From NCBI GenBank assembly GCA_034336665.1, contig JAPFBE010000013.1:15107056-15171055 (forward strand): a stretch of 64,000 nt of DNA. Direction: 5' to 3'. The DNA comes from Luscinia megarhynchos. Its lineage: Eukaryota > Chordata > Aves > Passeriformes > Turdidae. Made by a program: the position numbers and the translations under genes. This document shows positions 22,401 through 32,099 of this stretch, piece by piece. Below the pieces are notes generated by a model that saw nothing but the letters and a program-made list of their open reading frames with translations, was not told the origin of the DNA and did no database searches. How positions within the stretch are numbered: position 1 is the first letter of the stretch; each line of letters starts with the position of its first letter.

Positions 22401-25400
22401 TGGTATACTGTAAATACAAAAAAAAGAAAAAAAATAGAAAAGAAGATACTAGAGTATTGTAATCACTGCTCAGTGCTAGCAGGTGTGTTCTGGGCATGGT
22501 GTCTGCCAGGACCCACCCTGTCTGAACTGCCAATTCTGTTGATTTATCTGAGATGCTCTCCTCTATTTGCACTTGGATTATCAAAGATGTAGAATAATCT
22601 GGGTTGGAAGGGGCCTGGAAAGGGGCCTGAAATCCCATGCAAAGCAGGGCCAGCTCTGAAATTAGATCCACTCTGAATACAGCCTAGTATGTCACCTAAT
22701 TACATCTGGTAACTTAGCATCCTTCTGTGAAATGTTTAGAGTAAGACCTGTGATAAAACAGTGTATTGAAGAGCACTCATTCTCCTGTTTTTATAACTTT
22801 GGGTGTTTGAGGCAGGAGCAACAGAACTTCTTTGTTTGTTGTTTTTGTTTTGTTTATGGGAGTTAGCTTATGTCAGTGAGCATCAGAGAATGTCTAGAAA
22901 GGGGCATTAGATGGAGTGGTGATTAACCTTTTGTTCCTTTTCTCCCTTGCTAGATCGTATATTGAAAGAATCCAGCAAAGTTTTTGAAGATGTTTTGGAA
23001 AGCTTTTACTCCATTGATTGCATTAAGTCACAGTTTGAAGCTTGGCGCTCCAAGTACTTTGCTTCTTATAAGGATGCTTATATTGGCCTCTGTTTACCAA
23101 AGCTGTTTAACCCTTTAATCAGACTTCAACTGCTTACCTGGACTCCTCTGGAGGTAAGCTCCTCTGCAAGCAATTTCTGTGTTAGCTGCTACATGGTGGT
23201 TCTTTCACACTTGAGCAGAGCAAAGAAAATTGCATCTTTGTTGTGTGCTTCTCCTAAAGGTGTGTTCTAGGTTTGAAGTTTCAAATGGGCGCCTGTCTTG
23301 GGGCAAAGTTTTTCTGGGGAGTGCTCAGACTAGTTGATCCTCTATGTTCCCAGCGGACCAGAATTCAATTTGGCACATTGCCAGTTCCTTCTCAGGAAGT
23401 GGTGCAGACCAAAGTCTGCAGCTGGCCATGGCAGTGAGTTGGAACTAGGTGATCTTTAAAGTCCTTTCCAGGGAACATTGTATGGTTCTATGAAAATACA
23501 TTCAGTCTTTAAAATACTTCAGAGAAAACTGTGACTCTAGATGATGCTGTTTCATCAGAAGTGGAACTAAGGTGCTTCTTACATGAAATTACAACATGTG
23601 TCTTTAGGTTATATATGTGTCTCTCACCTACACCTCCATACCCTGTAGAATTCTGGCTGGCAATTTCCAAGTCTTTCTCATAGTACTCACTGCCCAGTTA
23701 TGTAGGGAACATGGGAAAAGCAGGACAGCACTGTGGCAGTCCAGTATGCCTGGCACACATTGGTTGTCCAGCCTGGATATGTATGCTTTCATGAGATGTC
23801 ACCAGGACAAACAATTCAGGTAGCTTTTGACTTCTCTGTTCCTCCTTTTTTCAGAAGTGCTTTTTTAATCCTAACCCACCAAAAGAATGTCTACAGAATA
23901 CTTTCTGTCACCTCTTCTCCGAGTGCAGAGGAGGAGGAGGCATGACTCCTCTTTAGAGAATGTTCAGAGTATTAAAATAATTTTATTAATTTGATATTTG
24001 ACTTCATTAATCAAACAAGGAAAAATCTAAGAAAGATGCCCTCATTAAATTTAAAATGTTTTTGTGCATTCTCCCTTCCCCCATGCTATTTCTCTGAGTT
24101 TTCAGGTCAACAAAACAAAGCTTATGTTAGTTGGAGACATGGTAGAGAATTGTCAAGTCTAACTGTATTCACTACTCTGTTACTGAGCCTAGTAAGCATT
24201 TTGTTAAGGTAGAAGAGTTACAAGGTGCTCATAAAGAGGAGTTTTAAATCTAAAAGGCATAATTTTATAATGCAGCACAATTACTTCCAACTTGTAGTGT
24301 AATCTGTAGGCTTTGGTTTGGCTCAGGTGTAAGCAGAAATTAAAATCTGTGGGGCAAAAACTGCTAAAAACTAAATCTTGCCTCAGCTATTTTCTCTTTT
24401 CATTACGTCTAGTGGCTGTGCTGGTAGAATGAATTGTTTCTTTTGGCAGAATGTTTTAAAGCTGTTTTTGTGAGTGTATCCTACTTGTATACATAATACT
24501 TTCTCTGTGTTGACTTCAAATCTTTGTTTAGGAATCTAACACGGATTATTTTTGTATTAGGGCAAGTGTCGAGACTTTGAAACAATGTTGTGGTTTGAGT
24601 CGTTGCTGTTTTATGGCTGTGAAGAGCAGGAGCAGGTGAAAGATGATGCTGATATTTCACTATTGCCTACCATTGTAGAGAGAGTCGTTCTTCCTAAATT
24701 AACAGGTATAAGCTTAGAAAATGAGAGGGGAGGGGTTGTGGAGTCTGATGTTTGTGCTTTCAGATTTTACTGTTTTGTAAATAATGCATGGATGTCTTAG
24801 TACCTGTATTTGAGCATTTGAATAAAAACTGATATTTGTATAAATACTGATAAATACTGATATTTGCCTTTCATCTCTTACAGTAATTTCTGAAAATATC
24901 TGGGATCCCTTTTCTACCACACAGACGTCTAGAATGGTAGCAATTGTACAGAAACTAATAGATGGATATCCCTCAGTGGTGAATGCAGAAAACAAAAATA
25001 CACAAGTAAGTTGTTGGATTTTTTTCTTACATATGTTGCATAATTTGAGGAATTTGAATAAATTTTTAATGCCTTATGTTGGGAAATACAGCAATAAAAA
25101 GAATTTTTAAATTACTTGGTGCTGTGCAGCCTGATTGTGGGGAGTAAAGTATGGTGATAAATGAAAAGAAGAAACTCAGTGGAGCTCCCCAAAATAGATA
25201 CTAGAGAGAAAAAATACACCAGATGTTCTAAGACTTGCTGGTCTCCAGTTTTGCTGTAAGGGTTGGCTACAAATACTCAGGCTTTTCTTTTTTAGATCTT
25301 TGCAGCCTTTTCAAATGTATTGTCTGAAAATTGGGTTGTTTTACTTGCCTTCTATGAAGGCAACTAGTATTAAGAGTTCAGGTTTTAATTGAATAGTCTA

Positions 25401-28400
25401 ATTTCAGCTCTAATTATTACAGACTTTTTAAAGACTATTTGTGTGCTCAAATATCTATGTATGTTTACTATTATGGTCAGAAGTGTTCTTTGTTGCTTTA
25501 CAAATCAATTTTTGAGTGTTTAACTACTAAGCAGTGCATTGGACATTTAAAATAAAATTGCCTGTTTCAGATGCTTTTAAAGGCGTTGTTGCTAAGAATG
25601 AGGAGAACACTAGATGATGATGTATTCATGCCCTTGTATCCAAAAAAGTAAGTTTGCTTTCAACTATGGTGTTACACCTTTCTTAGCAAGTCACTGTATT
25701 CTGTCCATAGTTAAGAGGGGTTTTTCCCAGTGTGGTTCAATGCCTGGGTTGTTATCCTTCTGGGAACATTTAGCAAAAACAGGAAGAGTGGAAGGGAATA
25801 TTTGGGGAAATGAATGTGGAAATTTTGGAAGGAAAAAGCCAGCAAATGCAAGACAGGGGTGTGGTGGTGGTTGCACATTAAAGGGATTTCTTACTTTGCA
25901 GCATCTTAGAAAACAAGAACTCTGGTCCATATTTGTTTTTCCAACGTCAATTTTGGTCCTCTGTTAAGGTAAGGCAATAAATATGTCCAGTAAATCTTTG
26001 GTCTAAAATAGTGTAGTAATAAAATCCTCCCCAAATTTGTGGAGCATAGTAGATGGAAACTGCTTCAACTTCATTTGCAAAAACTCTGGATTCTTAGTCT
26101 TTGATAAGTGCTGTGCCCTCTTCACAGTGTGTCCAGTCACTAGTGGTGTCTCCCAGGGCTCAGTGTTGGGCCCAGTCCCATTTTATATCCTTATTGATGA
26201 TCTGGATGAGGGGATCAAGTGCAGCCTCAGTAAGTTTGTGGATGACACTAAGTTGGGCAGGAGTGTTGATCTGCTGGAGGGCAGGATGGCTCTGCAGAGT
26301 GACCTGGATTGATGAGGCCAGTGGGATGAGGGTCAGCAAGTCCAAATGTCCCTGTGCTTTGTCCACAGGAGTCCCAGAGCTGCAGGCTGAGTGGCTGGAA
26401 AGCTGCTGAGCAGAAAAGGCTCTGGGGGTGCAGCTCAGCAGCTGGAGGCAAGCCAGGTGTGCCCAGGTGGGCAAGCAGACCAAGGGCAGCTGGTCTGTAC
26501 CAGCAATGCTGTGTCCAGCTCTGGGCCCCTCCATTTAGGAAGGACATTGAGGGGCTGGAGCATATCCAGAGATGGGAACAGAGCTGGAAAGGGTCTAGAG
26601 GGAAAGTGCTGTGAGGAGCAGCTGAGGGAGTTGGGGCTGTTTAGCCTGGAGAAGGAGGGGACAGGACGGGGACACCTTATCACTGCCTGACAGTCAGGTG
26701 TGGCCAAGTGGGGTTGGGCTCTGCTCCCAGGCGGCCAGCATGAGAGGAAATGTCCTCAAGCTGTGCCAGGAGAGCTTCAGCATGGACATTGGGAAGAATT
26801 TTTCCACAGAAAGGATAATTAGCCATGGGAATGGACTGCCTAGCAAGGTGGTGGAGTCACATCCCTGGAGGTATTTAAGAAGGTGATGATGGCACTCTGT
26901 ATTCTGCTCAGGTTGACAAGGTGGTGTTTGGTCTGAGAGTGCACTTGATCTCAGAGGTCTTTTCCAGCCTAATTGGTTTTGTAGTTGAAAAGGTTGTTAA
27001 GTGGAAGCACCATCATTTCAACTTGAATGTTATGAGGTCACTTAGCTTACTCATATCCTTGTGCTTGTCAGGATAAAATACACTACTTCTGGGAAATGGG
27101 GGAGCTCAAAGCTGTGGCTGTTACAGTTTATTCCAATAAAACTCTGTGAAGAAAATTAAGTCCCAGATAAACAGAAGAGACTGATGTTGATTGAACAACT
27201 GTTCTCCATGATCACACAAACAGAACTCCTCTCTGGAATTTTTTCTTTAAATTGCAGCAGCAAGGGAGACTGTATTCTGTATAGGTTTGCAAAACATATA
27301 AAATACATTAAAATGTTTGATCAGCTCTCTGGTTTCAGTACATTTTGGAATAGTTACTTTCCCTGTGTTGTATTTTCAGTTATTGGGAAACTTTCTCCAG
27401 TGGTATGGAATCCTTTCAAATAAAACTTTACAGGAGCTGTCCATAGATGGGTTGCTAAATAGATACATACTTATGGCTTTTCAAAACTCGGAGTATGGAG
27501 AGGACAGCATTAAGAAAGCTCAAAGTGTAAGTAAAATCAAGGAATGTTTAAAGTAATGAACTTTAGCTGAAAGGAAAATATAGTTAAAACTTGATGTTGC
27601 CTATGAAATCTTTGGCTTTGATACCTTAAAAGATATAGTCAGTGAAAAAATAGATTTTTATTTTTTTAAGTATATAGACTAAAGGAAAAATCTTCTCTGG
27701 CTCATGCCAGATAAATTAGGTATACTGTGGGTTTCAGTGCTTTACTGCTTGGATTTTGGTGTGGGGTTTTTTTTTTTTTTCACTCAGTTGGGCCTTGTCT
27801 CTGCAGTTTACTAGGCTAACTTCACAAGTCATGTTTACATAGCTTTTAAACATTTTGTTATGTTGTGTTTAACTTCATTTTTCCGTTTTCCTAGGTAATT
27901 GCTTGCTTCCCTAAGCAGTGGTTCACTAATCTAACAGGAGACAAGACCATTTCTCAGCTAGAAAACTTCTGTAGATACCTTGTTCACCTGGCTGATACAA
28001 TTTACAGAAACAGCATTGGTTGCTCTGATGTAGAGAAGAGAAATGCAAGGTAACTTCTTTTGCCAATGCATGCAAACATGAGTAACTCTCTCCATCCTGC
28101 TCTGTGTCTTTGGAAAATTCTTTGAATTCATATGTTAGAAATGGATATTTTTAAGGTGTCTGAAAATAGCAGCTGCTGGAAATACTGAAACACTAATATA
28201 TTTTGCACTGCTTCTTAGTGTCCTGGATTCTTAAGGGGGTTTATAAAAAGCAGGGGGAAGCACTTTTTATATGAGCAAATAGTGTCATGACAAGGGGGAG
28301 TGGCTTTAAACCTGAAGGAGGAGGTATTTATGTTAGATATTGGGAAGGAATTCATGGCTGTGAACATGGTGAGGCCCCGTGGCACAGGTTGCCCAGAGGA

Positions 28401-29164
28401 GCTTCCTGTTCCTAGAAATGCTCAAGGCCAGGTTGGATGGAGCTCTGAGCAGCCTGGTCTGCTGGAAGGTGTTCCTGTCCATGGCAGGGGATTGGACTGA
28501 GATAAGCTTTAAGGCATCTTCCAACCCAAGCATTCTATGATTCTGCCAAATGTTGTAGCTACCAGTTTGGACTGTTTGACTTTACGAGCCTGTTGCTGAT
28601 TCCTGCATTGTGGCAAACTGTCTTGTGTACAGTTCAAAAGTTCTGCCTATTTGCACAGCCAGCTAGATGAACCTGGTTTTGCCTGAGATCCAGCAGTAAT
28701 TTTACTTGAATCCAATGATCAGCTTAGTTAAAAGTTTGCATGAGACATATTACTACTGCCAGGTAAGCTGGCATGCTATGGGAGCAGCAACAGCACAAGA
28801 ATGAACAGTCTTGGTAAAAATTTTTATTGAAAGGGAAATATCCAATTATCCTGTTTTCAGGATAGCAAGTTCTAATTTGATTTCTATCCTCCTTTTTCCA
28901 GCAGTTAACAAATCTGTTGCCATTATCCTCATTAAGCAACTATAATAAATCTGAAACAGGAGCATGAAATATATGGCTCCATAATGTAGTCTTCTCTGGA
29001 AAATTAATCCATGTCATTGATTGTTCTGTTTCTTCCTCTTTTTTAGGGAGCACATCAAGCAGATCATAAAGCTTCTAGCAAGTATCCGAGCCCTGGATCA
29101 TGCTGTTACTGTTGCAAATGATCACAATGTAAAAGAGTTCAAGATTCTAATAGAAGGAAAATAG
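6993..29164 (+). CDS. PAXBP1: PAX3/PAX7-binding protein 1 (GCFC1), 18 coding exons
   Basis: Eighteen exons join into a 957-residue protein (human about 917) once one extra base in exon 3 is discounted. Start is [15 protein letters not shown] at 6993. Order: an acidic N-terminus; an Ala/Gly/Leu- and Pro-rich stretch unlike the human linker; a basic [10 protein letters not shown] nuclear-localisation-type segment; acidic/Lys repeats (residues 180-330); a Tyr/Ser-rich segment; a helical [18 protein letters not shown] region (about 490); then the GCFC domain (about 580-800, [16 protein letters not shown] onward) and the conserved C-terminus ending IEGK. The family is nuclear. It links PAX3/PAX7 to histone H3K4 methyltransferase in muscle precursors, and the GCFC fold is shared with the spliceosome-disassembly factor TFIP11. 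All introns are GT-AG except intron 5 (GC-AG). As written, the sequence carries a +1 frameshift at about 10080 and would truncate at 267 residues. Confidence 0.95.
7453..8225 (+). other. PAXBP1 intron 1
   Basis: The GC-rich first half is a continuation of the CpG island; the AT-rich second half ends in TTTTAAAG. No other feature is seen. Confidence 0.7.
8226..8354 (+). CDS. PAXBP1: PAXBP1 coding exon 2
   Basis: Encodes residues 154-196: [17 protein letters not shown] followed by a Lys/Glu-rich stretch matching the family. The donor G|GTAACT leaves phase 1. Confidence 0.92.
8355..9921 (+). other. PAXBP1 intron 2
   Basis: About 1.6 kb of AT-rich intron with no recognised repeat or gene. Confidence 0.6.
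9922..10099 (+). CDS. PAXBP1: PAXBP1 coding exon 3, with +1 frameshift
   Basis: Reads VEAPLEKTG...[17 protein letters not shown] in frame. Then an extra C near 10080 shifts the frame. In the next frame the conserved LNVLRPG appears and joins exon 4 (GEIPDAAF) in phase. The donor is the weak AG|GTTGGT. Read literally, the protein ends at a TAG in exon 4 (11220-11222). Confidence 0.85.
10100..11185 (+). other. PAXBP1 intron 3
   Basis: About 1.1 kb with no recognised repeat. The acceptor is CTGTCTCTAG. Confidence 0.6.
11186..11407 (+). CDS. PAXBP1: PAXBP1 coding exon 4
   Basis: Encodes residues 256-329 in the conserved frame: [21 protein letters not shown], the acidic [13 protein letters not shown] block, and [13 protein letters not shown]. 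The donor is G|GTAAAC, phase 1. Confidence 0.95.
11967..12070 (+). CDS. PAXBP1: PAXBP1 coding exon 5, GC donor
   Basis: Encodes [22 protein letters not shown]...GINIPQ. Exon 6 begins in phase 0 with VQPSQPAEV, so the donor must be CAG|GCATGT. The nearby GT at 12074 would add four bases and break the frame. Confidence 0.9.
12437..12657 (+). CDS. PAXBP1: PAXBP1 coding exon 6
   Basis: Encodes the Tyr/Ser-rich segment [20 protein letters not shown] and [16 protein letters not shown]. Acceptor CACTAG, donor AG|GTAGGA. Confidence 0.95.
12658..13591 (+). other. PAXBP1 intron 6
   Basis: About 0.9 kb. No recognised repeat or RNA gene. Confidence 0.6.
13592..13781 (+). CDS. PAXBP1: PAXBP1 coding exon 7
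   Basis: Encodes [18 protein letters not shown] and [17 protein letters not shown], then [16 protein letters not shown]: helical, coiled-coil-like and strongly conserved. The donor AAG|GTAAGG lies 30 bp before a 26-bp A-run. Confidence 0.95.
13812..13837 (+). repeat. Poly(A) homopolymer tract
   Basis: Twenty-six consecutive A residues just inside PAXBP1 intron 7. Confidence 0.9.
15071..15202 (+). repeat. Exact 66-bp tandem duplication
   Basis: Two identical head-to-tail 66-bp copies, 15071-15136 and 15137-15202. Each begins GTTTTTAAGATGTGACTT and ends TTGCTGGTTTT. Perfect identity suggests a recent duplication or an assembly artefact. Confidence 0.93.
15595..15676. repeat. TA/TG-rich low-complexity tract
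   Basis: Imperfect alternating purine-pyrimidine runs (TATATATATG, TGTGTGTG, ACATATATATG). Confidence 0.8.
16795..16805 (+). promoter_or_regulatory. NF-E2/MARE-like site TGCTGAGTCAC
   Basis: An exact match to TGCTGAGTCAY, the element bound by small-Maf heterodimers including BACH1, within PAXBP1 intron 7. A single 11-bp match is expected by chance at low frequency, and function is unproven. Confidence 0.3.
17830..17953 (+). CDS. PAXBP1: PAXBP1 coding exon 8
   Basis: Encodes [20 protein letters not shown], then [21 protein letters not shown]. Acceptor TTTTTACAG. Donor A|GTCAGT leaves phase 1. Confidence 0.94.
17954..19961 (+). other. PAXBP1 intron 8
   Basis: About 2 kb, AT-rich, with T-runs near 19551-19565 and 19810-19824. 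No recognised gene or CR1. Confidence 0.6.
19962..20061 (+). CDS. PAXBP1: PAXBP1 coding exon 9
   Basis: Encodes [19 protein letters not shown], then [13 protein letters not shown]. Acceptor TTTTGCAG, donor AG|GTAGAG. Confidence 0.94.
20062..20527 (+). other. PAXBP1 intron 9
   Basis: 466 bp, nothing further recognised. Confidence 0.6.
20528..20643 (+). CDS. PAXBP1: PAXBP1 coding exon 10
   Basis: Encodes [20 protein letters not shown], then [18 protein letters not shown]. Donor G|GTTAGA. A CR1 copy begins only about 25 bp downstream. Confidence 0.94.
20668..21031 (-). mobile_element. CR1 LINE 3' portion, antisense in intron 10
   Basis: It starts with the reversed CR1 tail (cacagaatcactgcatgg, then gggttggaagggacctt). 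It runs through the reversed terminal UTR (ttccactagaccaggttgc, then atccaacctggcc) to about 21031. The copy is well preserved and 5'-truncated. Confidence 0.88.
22590..22676 (-). mobile_element. Degenerate CR1 fragment, antisense
   Basis: A short copy of the reversed tail region (agaataatctgggttggaag) containing a partial internal duplication of 'aaggggcctg'. It is strongly truncated. Confidence 0.6.
22954..23153 (+). CDS. PAXBP1: PAXBP1 coding exon 11, GCFC domain start
   Basis: Encodes [20 protein letters not shown], then [19 protein letters not shown] and [20 protein letters not shown], the N-terminal core of the GCFC domain. Acceptor CTTGCTAG, donor GAG|GTAAGC. Confidence 0.96.
23154..24560 (+). 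other. PAXBP1 intron 11
   Basis: 1.4 kb with one degenerate CR1 3' end at about 23420-23497. Nothing else recognised. Confidence 0.6.
23420..23497 (+). mobile_element. Degenerate CR1 3' end, sense
   Basis: The block 'ctggccatggcagtgagttgg', then gatctttaaagtcc, and a tail near 'atggttctatg' match the CR1 terminus with many substitutions. Confidence 0.6.
24561..24705 (+). CDS. PAXBP1: PAXBP1 coding exon 12
   Basis: Encodes [20 protein letters not shown] and [15 protein letters not shown] of the GCFC domain. Acceptor GTATTAG, donor G|GTATAA. Confidence 0.95.
24884..25005 (+). CDS. PAXBP1: PAXBP1 coding exon 13
   Basis: Encodes [20 protein letters not shown], then [14 protein letters not shown]. 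Acceptor TCTTACAG, donor CAA|GTAAGT. Confidence 0.95.
25006..25570 (+). other. PAXBP1 intron 13
   Basis: 565 bp, AT-rich, nothing recognised. Confidence 0.6.
25571..25647 (+). CDS. PAXBP1: PAXBP1 coding exon 14
   Basis: Encodes [20 protein letters not shown], then PLYPK. Acceptor TGTTTCAG, donor AA|GTAAGT. Confidence 0.95.
25902..25968 (+). CDS. PAXBP1: PAXBP1 coding exon 15
   Basis: Encodes [20 protein letters not shown], then VK. Acceptor CTTTGCAG, donor AAG|GTAAGG. Confidence 0.96.
25969..27379 (+). other. PAXBP1 intron 15
   Basis: 1.4 kb, of which about 860 bp is a sense-oriented CR1 copy. The remainder is AT-rich and otherwise unremarkable. Confidence 0.7.
26128..26984 (+). mobile_element. 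CR1 LINE with end of reverse-transcriptase domain, sense, decayed
   Basis: The longest sense CR1 copy. Its 5' part still translates as [20 protein letters not shown], then DDLDEG and [10 protein letters not shown], the RT palm motifs around the DD pair. The rest of the RT is broken by a stop after SDLD and by frameshifts. The 3' UTR follows to about 26984. It is 5'-truncated and incapable of activity. Confidence 0.88.
27380..27526 (+). CDS. PAXBP1: PAXBP1 coding exon 16
   Basis: Encodes [20 protein letters not shown], then [19 protein letters not shown]. Acceptor TATTTTCAG, donor AGT|GTAAGT. Confidence 0.96.
27527..27894 (+). other. PAXBP1 intron 16
   Basis: 368 bp with a T-run near 27767-27780. 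Confidence 0.6.
27895..28049 (+). CDS. PAXBP1: PAXBP1 coding exon 17
   Basis: Encodes [20 protein letters not shown], then [20 protein letters not shown]. Acceptor TTTCCTAG, donor AG|GTAACT. Confidence 0.96.
28050..29046 (+). other. PAXBP1 intron 17
   Basis: 1 kb containing a sense CR1 3' end at 28285-28546. Nothing else recognised. Confidence 0.65.
28285..28546 (+). mobile_element. CR1 LINE 3'-end fragment, sense
   Basis: Starts at 'gtcatgacaagggggagtgg'. It passes the 'gcacaggttgcccagaggagc' and 'ctcaaggccaggttggatgg' blocks and ends with 'cattctatgattctg'. Confidence 0.87.
29047..29164 (+). CDS. PAXBP1: PAXBP1 coding exon 18 and stop
   Basis: Encodes [20 protein letters not shown], then [19 protein letters not shown], and a TAG at 29162-29164. 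Acceptor TTTTTTAG. Confidence 0.96.
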
Positions 29165-29620
29165 ACTTTTCCCACCACTCATTTTGAGCTTTAAAACCAT
29201 TCCTGATGTGTAATTTATGTACATATGTAAAGTTTCTTAAACTGTAAAGTATTGATCTTTGTTTTAATACAAAGTGCATTCTTATATACAGCATCCTTAA
29301 AAATAAAAATCATTGACTTCATTGAAAACAACAATGGAATCCCAAGGTTGTCATCTTTCCAGAAACCAGATTTTTCCTCAAGTTTCTCATAATCTTGCTC
29401 ACAAAAATACTTGTGCCCATAATCAGTGGTCATCTACTCCTGTTAATTGTTCATGGTTAACTGGAATGTGTATAATAGATTCTGTGTAATACACTGTATG
29501 CATATATTTATACCACCATGTTGCTTTCACACTGGATATAGAGATGTTGTACTGTTGCAAAAGCGTTTCATTTGCTAAAAAAGACTTATTTTGACAATAA
29601 AATGATCTTATTATTGGTCA
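29165..29620 (+). other. PAXBP1: PAXBP1 3' UTR
   Basis: AT-rich sequence after the stop with AATAAA hexamers at 29302-29307 and 29596-29601. The second is followed by a T/G-rich stretch (cttattattggtc), so the transcript most likely ends near 29620. Confidence 0.55.
29596..29601 (+). promoter_or_regulatory. PAXBP1 poly(A) signal AATAAA
   Basis: A canonical hexamer about 430 bp after the stop codon. An alternative signal is at 29302-29307, and a further one lies at 30475. Confidence 0.55.
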
Positions 29621-32090
29621 AAGGGCTGGTAAAACATTCAAATATGTGAAAAGTCATGAGTTGAAGAGTAGAGGCACATTGAAGTGGATCCTGACCTTTA
29701 AAAAGCAGCTGTGCACTCCAAGTGGAATAACTAAAAAGTGATTTGCATTCAGAATATGGAACTCTTACGACTGTTCTTCAAAAGGAAGATCTGGATAAAT
29801 GGTGAAGTATTTTTTTTTATATATAAGCAAACACTGAGAATTTGTGATTATTGTACATGTGTAGATGGTGGCATTTCCTAAGCTCCAAACACCTTTTATT
29901 TTGTAGGACTAATGATTTACCTCTGGTTTGTGAACCCTCCTTCATTTTCTAAGTTGCATAAGTTGTGTCAGGATTTTGAGGAGGAGCTTTGGGTTTGGTG
30001 CTTTGTTTGCTTTCGTTTTTTGGTTTTGTTTTGTAATGGCATTCATGGAACCTATTTCTTCAGGTAAGAGTGGCTGAAGATAGGGAGCAAAGTGAAGGTG
30101 AAAAAGACCTTTGAAGTATTTATATTGTAGTAAATATTCAAATGTTACACTTCCCACTAAATATCATCTAAGGATAGTCCTAAAAAACCCAGGGTGTTTA
30201 ATTTAAATGTGAAAAACCACTTCAGAAATCTATTATGTACATGAGAGCACTAGTGACTTGATTTTGGGGTCTAAGGCAGGTGGACAGCTTTTGTTAGGGG
30301 AATTGTAGCAATTAATTTGCATACTGAATAATATTTATACTTATGTCGTGGTATAAATGAGTATATTAAACACCATTTGTAACATGCACTCTTCTTTGGG
30401 ACACTGGATAGTTGTTTTGAACAGTTGGGATTGATGAAGCACACTCAGAAATACCTGCTTTTAAAAATTTCTTCAATAAACTCATCTGTCAAGGAGTTGT
30501 TGCAGTTCAACTTGGTAAGCTTTGTTCCTTTAGGAAGGGAGTGAAGGAACTGATGTGAGTGGTTCTGGTTGACTATTCCACTGTGTCAGAAAAAATAATC
30601 TTTCAAAGATGGATTTCTGGAATGAACACAGTAGGATGAGCACTGGAATTTACATACCTACATAAATCATAGTTTAGATATTTGAAATACCATTGCAGTT
30701 GTAGTTGCATGATTTAATAGTGACAGATTTGATTTTTCTGTGCTAAAAATGTTACTGATTTCAGTATCTTGAGAGGACCTGAAGGGAGCCTGGAAGAGCT
30801 GGAGAGGGACCTTGGACAAGAGCTGGGAGTGACAGGTAAGTGTCAATTGGAGCTGAAGGAGCAGTCACAGTTCTTGATACTGGTGCTGTTCCTGTTTTAT
30901 TTTTTTTCTCTCCTTGCTTTTTTTCTAGTAAATTGTTCCCATCTCAACCCATGATCTTTACCTTTTGTGCCCCCAAATCTCCTGCCTTGGGGAGGGGGAG
31001 AAATGAGCAAGTGGCTCATAGTTTAGAATGGTGCTTGGTCTGTTCCTGGGGGTTTGGTACCTAACCCTGGCTCTATTCCTGTGTGTGCTCCTCGGGGTGA
31101 CCTGTTACAGAGCAGGGACAAGGATCAGCATTTCTTTGTTGCTGGACTGTGGGATATGAGTTTATGACATAGTAACATCAAGGGCAATGATGGTACTCCA
31201 GGATGTGTATTCAGTGCTGCTCTCCCACCCTTACTACAGCACTACCTTTGGGAGCCCATTAATAACCGTACCAGTCTGGGGGGGAGCAGGGGAAGGATGA
31301 TTTTTCCCCCTTTTCCTGCCTTTTCCTCCTTCAGGCCTGCTACAACAGCTTTTGAGAATTTTGCATGGCAAGGAAAGCGTGTTCTTGTTGCTATGCCTGC
31401 TGTGTCTCAGTGCAGTCCACACTCTGCTTGGAGGCAGAACAGAGATTTCCAAGAAGGCCAGTCAGAGACCTGTCCCAAGGGGGAATAGTCATGAGTGGCA
31501 TGGAATGTGCCAGAAAATTGGACAAGTTTTTGAGGAATTCTCTGCTCCAGTGGTTTGAGAGTTCACCCCTGAACACTGGGGCTATGCACTCTTCTTGTCA
31601 GCTGTATGTAGGGGTCTTATAGTCCTACAGTCTGGTGAGTCTACCTGCCAATTTGAAATCTCCAAAATCCCCCAGAGTAAGATCCTAGAACAAAAAGAAA
31701 GGGCTGGGCATCACCTTCCACTTGCAGCCTGTGCAGACGTTGCTGCTGTTCCATTTCCTTCTATATGTACCTTCTCATTCTTTCCCTCTAACAGACCCAA
31801 GATCCCAAACAGTTTACTAACTGCTCCCACACTAACCGTGTCACAACAAAAAGCTCGTGGTGTTTTTTACCTTCCCTGTCACTGTTGCTCAGCTCCACAT
31901 GATGGCAGCAGTGTAGCTGCAAAAGCGGTAAATGTCCTGATTCTCCAGAACCAACAAAGTGTGCACATCCCAAGTTGAGATTGTCAGTACTGGCAAAAAG
32001 CAATGGGCCAGGACAGAAAAGTTTGGCCTTCAGATTCCATTTGCAGCCCTTAATTCACATCATGCTGTAGTAGCATTCACTCCCTCTTAT
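29621..32090. other. Intergenic between convergent PAXBP1 and BACH1
   Basis: No gene recognised. It holds a small CR1 remnant at 30766. Open frames here are short and not conserved. Weak similarity to the tandem array downstream may begin around 31690-32040 (degenerate 'gcagcc'/'ccagaac' motifs). Confidence 0.5.
30766..30836 (+). mobile_element. Short CR1 remnant, sense
   Basis: The segment 'gagcctggaagagctggagaggg', then accttggaca, resembles the CR1 3' UTR block seen near 58250. It is truncated at both ends. Confidence 0.6.
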
Positions 32091-32099
32091 GGCTGGTAA

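Larger units (their letters stand above)
20644..22953 (+). other. PAXBP1 intron 10
   Basis: 2.3 kb. It contains an antisense CR1 just after the donor and a short degenerate CR1 piece at about 22590. The remainder shows nothing recognisable. Confidence 0.7.

Noticed and set aside
26037..26707. Candidate small genes in intron 15
   Set aside because: They are fragments of a CR1 LINE. The RT-like part is truncated and interrupted.
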